A stretch of DNA of 56,983 nt. Origin: CAZHOV01 sp964534315 (lineage in GTDB: Bacteria > Bacteroidota > Bacteroidia > Chitinophagales > Saprospiraceae). The stretch lies in NCBI GenBank assembly GCA_964534315.1, contig CAZHOV010000013.1:1-56983 (forward strand), given 5' to 3'. A program made the position numbers and the translations under genes. Position 1 is the stretch's first letter, and each line of letters opens with the position of its first letter. This document shows, one piece after another, positions 52,411-56,983 of the stretch. The notes under the pieces are model-generated. The model had not been told where the DNA came from. It ran no database searches and saw only the letters and a list, made by a program, of their open reading frames with translations.

Positions 52411-55131
52411 CTACTTCCCTTTTTTTTGGTCCATAAGATCATAGCCTCTCTTTTGTTGAGCAGGTAGGTCGGGGATGCCGATTTGTTTGGCGTCTTCAAT
52501 GAGTGCTTTGGCTTCGACTTTCCAGAGGTATTTTACATCGTTATTGAGGACAGTAACCAGGTAGGCTCCGGATTTGGCGAACCAGGTTTCTTTGAGGTTG
52601 CCCCCGGGCCGGAAAACATGGATTTGATTACCTTCCAGGTCCCAAATCCGAGCAGTGCCGTCTTCTGCTCCGGTGACGAAAAAGTTTCCGTCAGGGGTAA
52701 AGCCGACAGTATTGATGGTTTTATTGTGCCCTTTAAGGAAAATGGGCGTATTGACTTGGCCGGTACTGTCAATGGACCATAAAGAAAGGGCTGTTCCTGT
52801 TTTTTCAAAGACGACCACATGGCTGCCGTTCGGAGCAATCGTAATGCCAGGTTTTCCGGGGCGTTCAAATCCCCAGCTTTTCGAACCATTTGGGGCGTAG
52901 ATAACAACAGAATCCTTGCGATATTGAGCAGTAAAAGGACTGGCAACTTTTTCAAAACCAAATTCATAATTGGGTGGATACCTGGTAATGGGCTTTCCTT
53001 TGATCTCCCACCAGTGTATTTTTCGGTCGTTCGAAGCGGAAATGACAAAATTACCGTCGTTTGAAATACCCACTGAGCGAACTTGGTCGGAATGTCCTTT
53101 TAGTGAGATTACCTTTTGCAGTCCTGATGGCTCAATTTCAAACAGGGTAAGTTCGGGGTTATTGCTAAAGCCAACGGCAAAATATTGATCATTAAGTACT
53201 CTTGAAACACTTTCAATCTCTTGAGAGAAGGTCAATTGCCGGATTTCTTTCATTCGCTTAAGTTGATAAATAAATAGACTTTTGCGGGTAAAGAGATATA
53301 GTTTTTCCCCATCCTCAGAAAAGAACACATCTACTAATAATGTTTTATCTTCCCGGACTTTAATCTTTTTGGTGGGACGGAAAAATAAATCGCCCTTGGT
53401 TTTTAATATAAAAATTTCTCTGGCGGAGATTGCGGCAATATGTTGATCATTAGGAGCGACGGCCACCTTTTTAATCCCTGTATTCGATTTTATTTTTTTG
53501 ACGCCGGGAGTCAATAGTGCCTTTAAGTCGTCATATTTTCGGATCTCCAGGTTCTTATTTTTATCTGTACTTCCGATCAACAGCAGCGGGGAGTTGTGAA
53601 AGAAGGCTACATCATTTACCTCTAATTGGTAGTCGTTGAATTCTTCGATAAGGAGCGATCCATTATTGTTCCATTGCCAGACTTTTACCGATTTATCCTC
53701 TGAGGTGGTCGCTACATATTTTCCGTTGGGAGAAAAGGCAGCCCCGGTGAGCGGCCCGTCATGGGGGAAGGAGACTCTGATATCGCTGTATAGCCTGTTT
53801 TTTAAGATGGCTTCATTGGTTTTATCCTGGATAAAAATATATTCTGTTTCATTAGGGGCTAGGGCTACCTCTTTTAGGTTTTCAGTAGTATAATCGAGGT
53901 TTCTGTAAAAGGGGGTACTTAGATTTACCCCTTGATACGAAAAGAAATCATTGTAGTATATGTTAAAGAAGGTGGGAAAGATGGGAAGCGAATCTCCCTG
54001 TTCCCAGGCATATTCAGCCGTTTTAAACGCCTCAGTAGGGTCGCCCCGCTGAAGCGTTAGAAGGGCCTCCGCCTTCAGCCGGTTACTGATAGCTATATTT
54101 TCCTGCCGGATGAGTTCCTCATTGATCTTTTCGAGCTCGTCGTATTTTTTCTTAAGTTCTTGTTCGTTTTTTTCGAGGGCCAGTTTGTTTTTTTCGAGTG
54201 AATCCCGGCGCAGTTCCAGTTCCCGGACCAACTGGCTGATACTGTCTTTTGAAGCCCTTAAATTAGCGGCTCGTTGTTCAGCCAATTGATAATTCTTTTC
54301 AGCTCTTCGACGTTCCTGCTCTGCCTCGGACCTTGCAATTTGAGCAGCCTTTTTTTGCTCATTGACATTAGTCAGCGCACTGTCCAAATCGAGGATCAAG
54401 TCAGCCAGTCTTTCAGATTTGTATTTAATGGTGTCTCGTTGGTTGCTTAAATCCTTTTTTTGAGCTTCCAGGATTTCATTTTGATTTTTGGCAAGATTCC
54501 ATGAATACCAACCGAATGCAGCAGTGATTGCCAGCGCTAACATGGTGGCTGCAATGTAAACGATTCTGGTAATTTTCCTGTTTCTAACTTCTTGTTTACT
54601 GATCCTTAAAAAGTCGAGTTCCTCTTTTGATAACTTGTTATTTTCAATCAGTTTGATTTCGTAGTTGTCGATTAGCTGAAGCTCCTTGGCATTGAGGTAG
54701 GTATGCGTATTATCAAATGCTTCGTAGCGGTCTTTGATCAATTTGGTTACCTCGAGCAGGGCGATATCTTCCGCACTACGCCGCTCCGCTATTCGGGCGG
54801 CCAAGGTATCGTGCGCCAACTCATAGGTTTCATCTTCAAACCGAAGAATCCGGGCTGAAACTAATTCGTTGAGCGTGTAATTCACTACCTTTTCAGAAAT
54901 ATCGGATACATTAATCTGTTCCTGATGAATGGGTAATTTGGTACCCTCCAGCGTAGCAAAGGTATTAAGAATACGATCTACCGTATTAGCAGGAATACCC
55001 GGAAATTTGTTTCTCAAGGTCCGCTCCACCTGCTGGGTCTGATTATCCAAAAATTCGCCCAACACCTTCCCGATATCTCCCACACGTTGGAGCAAGGCCT
55101 TGTCGAATAATATTTCCGGATAATCTGCCAT
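52411..55131 (-). CDS. STAND-associated winged-helix / TM / coiled-coil / WD40 protein
   Basis: A 906-residue protein. Residues 1-115 look like the C-terminal helical and winged-helix part of a STAND ATPase (VGDIGKVLGEFLDNQ ... VSARILRFEDETYELAHDTLAARI). Then comes a helical segment, one transmembrane helix (about 190-211), a long coiled coil (215-350) and a C-terminal beta-propeller; three WD40 repeats are clear (FSPNGKYVATTSEDKSVKVWQW; ISNDGNFVISASNDRKIHWWEI; FTPDGNFFVTGAEDGTARIWDL) and others are degenerate. In known proteins of this type the NTPase and WD40 parts are one chain; here the NTPase is the preceding gene, in the same frame, 177 bases away. The propeller is the probable sensor and the NTPase the switch. 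No clear signal peptide. Confidence 0.85.
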   Translation of the reverse strand: MADYPEILFDKALLQRVGDIGKVLGEFLDNQTQQVERTLRNKFPGIPANTVDRILNTFATLEGTKLPIHQEQINVSDISEKVVNYTLNELVSARILRFEDETYELAHDTLAARIAERRSAEDIALLEVTKLIKDRYEAFDNTHTYLNAKELQLIDNYEIKLIENNKLSKEELDFLRISKQEVRNRKITRIVYIAATMLALAITAAFGWYSWNLAKNQNEILEAQKKDLSNQRDTIKYKSERLADLILDLDSALTNVNEQKKAAQIARSEAEQERRRAEKNYQLAEQRAANLRASKDSISQLVRELELRRDSLEKNKLALEKNEQELKKKYDELEKINEELIRQENIAISNRLKAEALLTLQRGDPTEAFKTAEYAWEQGDSLPIFPTFFNIYYNDFFSYQGVNLSTPFYRNLDYTTENLKEVALAPNETEYIFIQDKTNEAILKNRLYSDIRVSFPHDGPLTGAAFSPNGKYVATTSEDKSVKVWQWNNNGSLLIEEFNDYQLEVNDVAFFHNSPLLLIGSTDKNKNLEIRKYDDLKALLTPGVKKIKSNTGIKKVAVAPNDQHIAAISAREIFILKTKGDLFFRPTKKIKVREDKTLLVDVFFSEDGEKLYLFTRKSLFIYQLKRMKEIRQLTFSQEIESVSRVLNDQYFAVGFSNNPELTLFEIEPSGLQKVISLKGHSDQVRSVGISNDGNFVISASNDRKIHWWEIKGKPITRYPPNYEFGFEKVASPFTAQYRKDSVVIYAPNGSKSWGFERPGKPGITIAPNGSHVVVFEKTGTALSLWSIDSTGQVNTPIFLKGHNKTINTVGFTPDGNFFVTGAEDGTARIWDLEGNQIHVFRPGGNLKETWFAKSGAYLVTVLNNDVKYLWKVEAKALIEDAKQIGIPDLPAQQKRGYDLMDQKKGK

Positions 55132-55308
55132 TTTTTTTAGTCTTGAGTCTTGAGTCTTGAGTCTTAAGAAATATGAATTATAACGTTGTCAAGTCGTCCT
55201 GTAGTGGCGTCATCAGGAATTAAGTTTAGGTTATCTCGCAAAGGCGCCAAGAACGCAAAGGAATATTTTCGGAGTTACTGGTCCTCATTGCAAATTCCTC
55301 CTTCCTCA
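55132..55308. repeat. Repeat-made spacer splitting a STAND protein
   Basis: The 177 bases between the NTPase and WD40 genes are built almost wholly from short words: GAGTCTTGAGTCTTGAGTC (55141-55165), CTCGCAAAGGCGCC and GAACGCAAAGG (55233-55262), and CTCATTGC/CCTCCTTCCTCAT words (55283-55328). In the coding direction it holds several stop codons in every frame. Confidence 0.8.
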
Positions 55309-56052
55309 TCACACATTGCTCATTGCTTCTCTATACAACCGGTCAAGATAAACTTGTAAATAAGACAACTGCACCCCTGATTTTCGGTCACTGATACGGT
55401 CGATGATATCTTGTATACGTTCTTCAGGATCGTCTAATTTGATATTGAATTGCTCCAGGGTGCCTTCGATTACGGTACGCACATTTTGAAAACTCATAGG
55501 TTCTACACGTAATCTCTTTTCGAATAATCTGGGTACCGCTTTTTCAAAATCGTATAATTGCGCGATAAATTCTTCCCTCATAACCATAATGATTTTACAA
55601 TTAAGGTCGCTTTCGGCTAGTGTGGCAATATCTTTAATAAAGGTATTTCGTTCTTGTTGGGAGCCCAGGATATACAGCTCTTCGAATTGGTCGAAGATAA
55701 GATAAACCGGTTTAAAATAGTCTAAAAATAAGGATTCAATTTTTTGGATAGTGGTCGCGCCTTCCGGGAACGATGTTTTGGCGTTCCTGGCCAACTCGCG
55801 ATGTAGGGAATGGTTGATATTACCCCGTCGGCGGACGAATAGGTCGAACCAGTCGGTCGATTTGAATTTACTGGCCAATCCGCACTGAATGAGGCTGGTT
55901 TTGCCAGAGCCTGAAGGACCATAAACCAATAGTAGATTGGTCTCGAAAACCATCTCATAGAGTCGTTGGATTTCTTCTTCGCGCCCGAAGAAGATTTCAC
56001 GATCTTGTAAGGTATAAGGATCCAAAAATTTAAAAGGGCTCTGATTTTCCAT
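55309..56052 (-). CDS. nSTAND-type NTPase (signal-transduction ATPase)
   Basis: A 247-residue P-loop NTPase of the STAND class. GREEEIQRLYEMV precedes Walker A GPSGSGKT (45-52); Walker B is VYLIFDQFEELY, and MVMREEFIAQLYDF gives the sensor-1-like Arg. The chain ends after QLSYLQVYLDRLYREA, the point where STAND proteins normally continue into helical and winged-helix domains; the last residues (MSNV) and the stop come from an ATTGCTC-type repeat. The missing part is the start of the next gene, in the same reading frame. It lies 3 bases after the upstream unknown gene, so all three are probably one operon. Confidence 0.85.
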   Translation of the reverse strand: MENQSPFKFLDPYTLQDREIFFGREEEIQRLYEMVFETNLLLVYGPSGSGKTSLIQCGLASKFKSTDWFDLFVRRRGNINHSLHRELARNAKTSFPEGATTIQKIESLFLDYFKPVYLIFDQFEELYILGSQQERNTFIKDIATLAESDLNCKIIMVMREEFIAQLYDFEKAVPRLFEKRLRVEPMSFQNVRTVIEGTLEQFNIKLDDPEERIQDIIDRISDRKSGVQLSYLQVYLDRLYREAMSNV

Positions 56053-56055
56053 GAA

Positions 56056-56983
56056 TTATTTACCGATTACATCTTTTTTAAATGCTTCGAACTGCTCGTA
56101 AATTTCTTTGAAATTAGTTTTTGAGATGGTTAGTTGATCTTCATCTACATTGACAAACTTATACAAATAACTGTCCTTTGCCGGTTGATAACTGGAAAAG
56201 AAGAACAGTTTGGATTTTTGCTCATTTTTGAGCGCGTTTTCGTCAATAATAAAGGGTGAAAGGCTGACATAGTCTTCTACATTATCCATCGACTTCAATA
56301 ATAGTACCGAATTATTATCAGTAAATGTCGGATAAACAGCTTCCAGATCTAAATAGCCTGCCGTCACCGTATCCAGTCTTACTTTAAAATGCCGGAAACT
56401 GGGATCTCTATGCCTCGGTTTGATAATATCAATACCTTTTATGGTTGCGAATTTGTACTTGGCGCAGAAGCCTAGTTTTTTGAAAATATTACCCAGGTGG
56501 TGTTCTGCTTGGACACAAAAGCTCTCGATCTCGTCAGCAGCTACCGCTTTGGCGGGATTATATAACTCCTTTTTCAACGCTTCCATAAACTGGTGTCCGG
56601 TAATAAACTCTTCGTCTTCGTAAATGATCTGCTTAAGCTCATTTAGTTCTTCGATGAAGTAGGGAATATTATGATCATCAAAAACCTGCCTGATATTCCT
56701 GATCAATTCCACATAGTTGAAGAAAAGTAATTCTTCCGAGTTCAGCTCCAAAAACTCATTGAGGGCTTTTTTACAGGACTCAGGTATTTCGAGGCCGGGA
56801 TTGCGCACCTTAGAATCCCACAGCTGAGACATCATCGTAAACGCAAATAGCTCAATGAGGATATTGTAGGTTTTGAGCAACTGCCGCAGCCGGGCAACGC
56901 TGATCACGTCCAGCGAGGTTTGTAGCGTATCCGGATCAGCGGCAAATAATTTACGGACTTGCTCCCCTACAGGGGCGGGAAGG
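56056..56983 (-). CDS. Unknown protein upstream of the STAND NTPase, 5' end outside the window
   Basis: The frame is open to the window edge: codons before the GTG at 56907 read PVGEQVRKLFAADPDTLQTSLD without a stop, so the gene starts outside and at least 308 residues are encoded here. The visible N-terminal half is helical (LRQLLKTYNILIELFAFTMMSQLWD; ELIRNIRQVFDDHNIPYFIEELNELKQII); the C-terminal half is more mixed (YLDLEAVYPTFTDNNSVLLLKSMDNVEDYVSLSPF). There is no signal peptide or membrane segment in the visible part. I do not recognise a family. The 3-base gap to the NTPase gene suggests that it is the partner or effector of that signalling module. Confidence 0.75.
   Translation of the reverse strand, partial: LPAPVGEQVRKLFAADPDTLQTSLDVISVARLRQLLKTYNILIELFAFTMMSQLWDSKVRNPGLEIPESCKKALNEFLELNSEELLFFNYVELIRNIRQVFDDHNIPYFIEELNELKQIIYEDEEFITGHQFMEALKKELYNPAKAVAADEIESFCVQAEHHLGNIFKKLGFCAKYKFATIKGIDIIKPRHRDPSFRHFKVRLDTVTAGYLDLEAVYPTFTDNNSVLLLKSMDNVEDYVSLSPFIIDENALKNEQKSKLFFFSSYQPAKDSYLYKFVNVDEDQLTISKTNFKEIYEQFEAFKKDVIGK

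Noticed and set aside
55233..55300. Short frame starting after a GGAGG sequence between the two STAND genes
   Set aside because: The sequence is entirely made of the CGCAAAGG and ATTGC repeat words; Bacteroidota rarely rely on such a ribosome site, and the peptide is 20 residues of no pattern.

Overview
The window looks like part of a draft chromosome of a Bacteroidota bacterium, most likely of the Saprospiria (Lewinella/Haliscomenobacter-like). This is an inference from gene content, not from a search. The basis is: several secreted proteins with type IX secretion (T9SS) C-terminal domains of types A and B, a TonB-dependent receptor with a carboxypeptidase-regulatory-like N-terminus, an exosortase with a membrane partner, a DUF5687/ABC pair, and promoters of the Bacteroidota form TTG-N17..24-TAnnTTTG. 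A run of exactly 100 N inside a tandem repeat, and frameshifts in two neighbouring genes (one exactly at a homopolymer), show that this is an unfinished assembly.

Layout. 1-4.0 kb: housekeeping genes (dnaG, ribA, murQ) and a possible 36-residue membrane peptide with its own terminator. 4.1-7.7 kb: a three-gene set with two ATP-grasp ligase-like proteins and an AstE/aspartoacylase-like deacylase, probably a small-molecule pathway of unknown product. 7.7-12.6 kb: a Dabb-domain lipoprotein, two secreted proteins, a patch of REP-like repeats and an ABC exporter pair. 12.7-15.9 kb: three tandem secreted paralogs, each preceded by the same 180-bp element with three palindromes. 16.0-19.0 kb: exosortase and partner, then an AAA/PD-(D/E)XK protein. 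19.2-21.5 kb: two frame-disrupted secreted-protein genes and tRNA-Lys. 21.6-23.8 kb: a repeat array with the gap, and a TPR lipoprotein. 23.9-28.6 kb: a TroABCD-like Mn/Fe/Zn uptake operon in which one permease is fused to an MntR/DtxR-like regulator, with a clear promoter between two TTAG-N6-CTAA dyads. 28.6-37.1 kb: adenosine deaminase, TonB-dependent receptor, a C-terminal processing protease, an S9 peptidase and TsaC. 37.5-45.2 kb: two tandem T9SS type-B PKD proteins, rplS with promoter and terminator, and a large dockerin/cohesin-like secreted protein. 45.5-52.4 kb: an unknown cytosolic helical protein, smc, and a PKD/propeller lipoprotein. 52.4-56.98 kb: a STAND-type signalling set (an unknown protein cut by the window edge, an nSTAND NTPase, and a winged-helix/TM/coiled-coil/WD40 protein).

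Across the whole window, several different short-word repeats (8-bp ACCGCTGC-like, ATTGCTC-like, CGCAAAGGC-like, ACGTAGTG and others) sit mainly just after stop codons. Several of them keep a fixed orientation relative to the upstream gene, and in places they supply the last codons and the stop. With the palindromic elements, this is the main structure that the gene annotation does not explain. All functional calls come from reading motifs by eye; no database search was possible.
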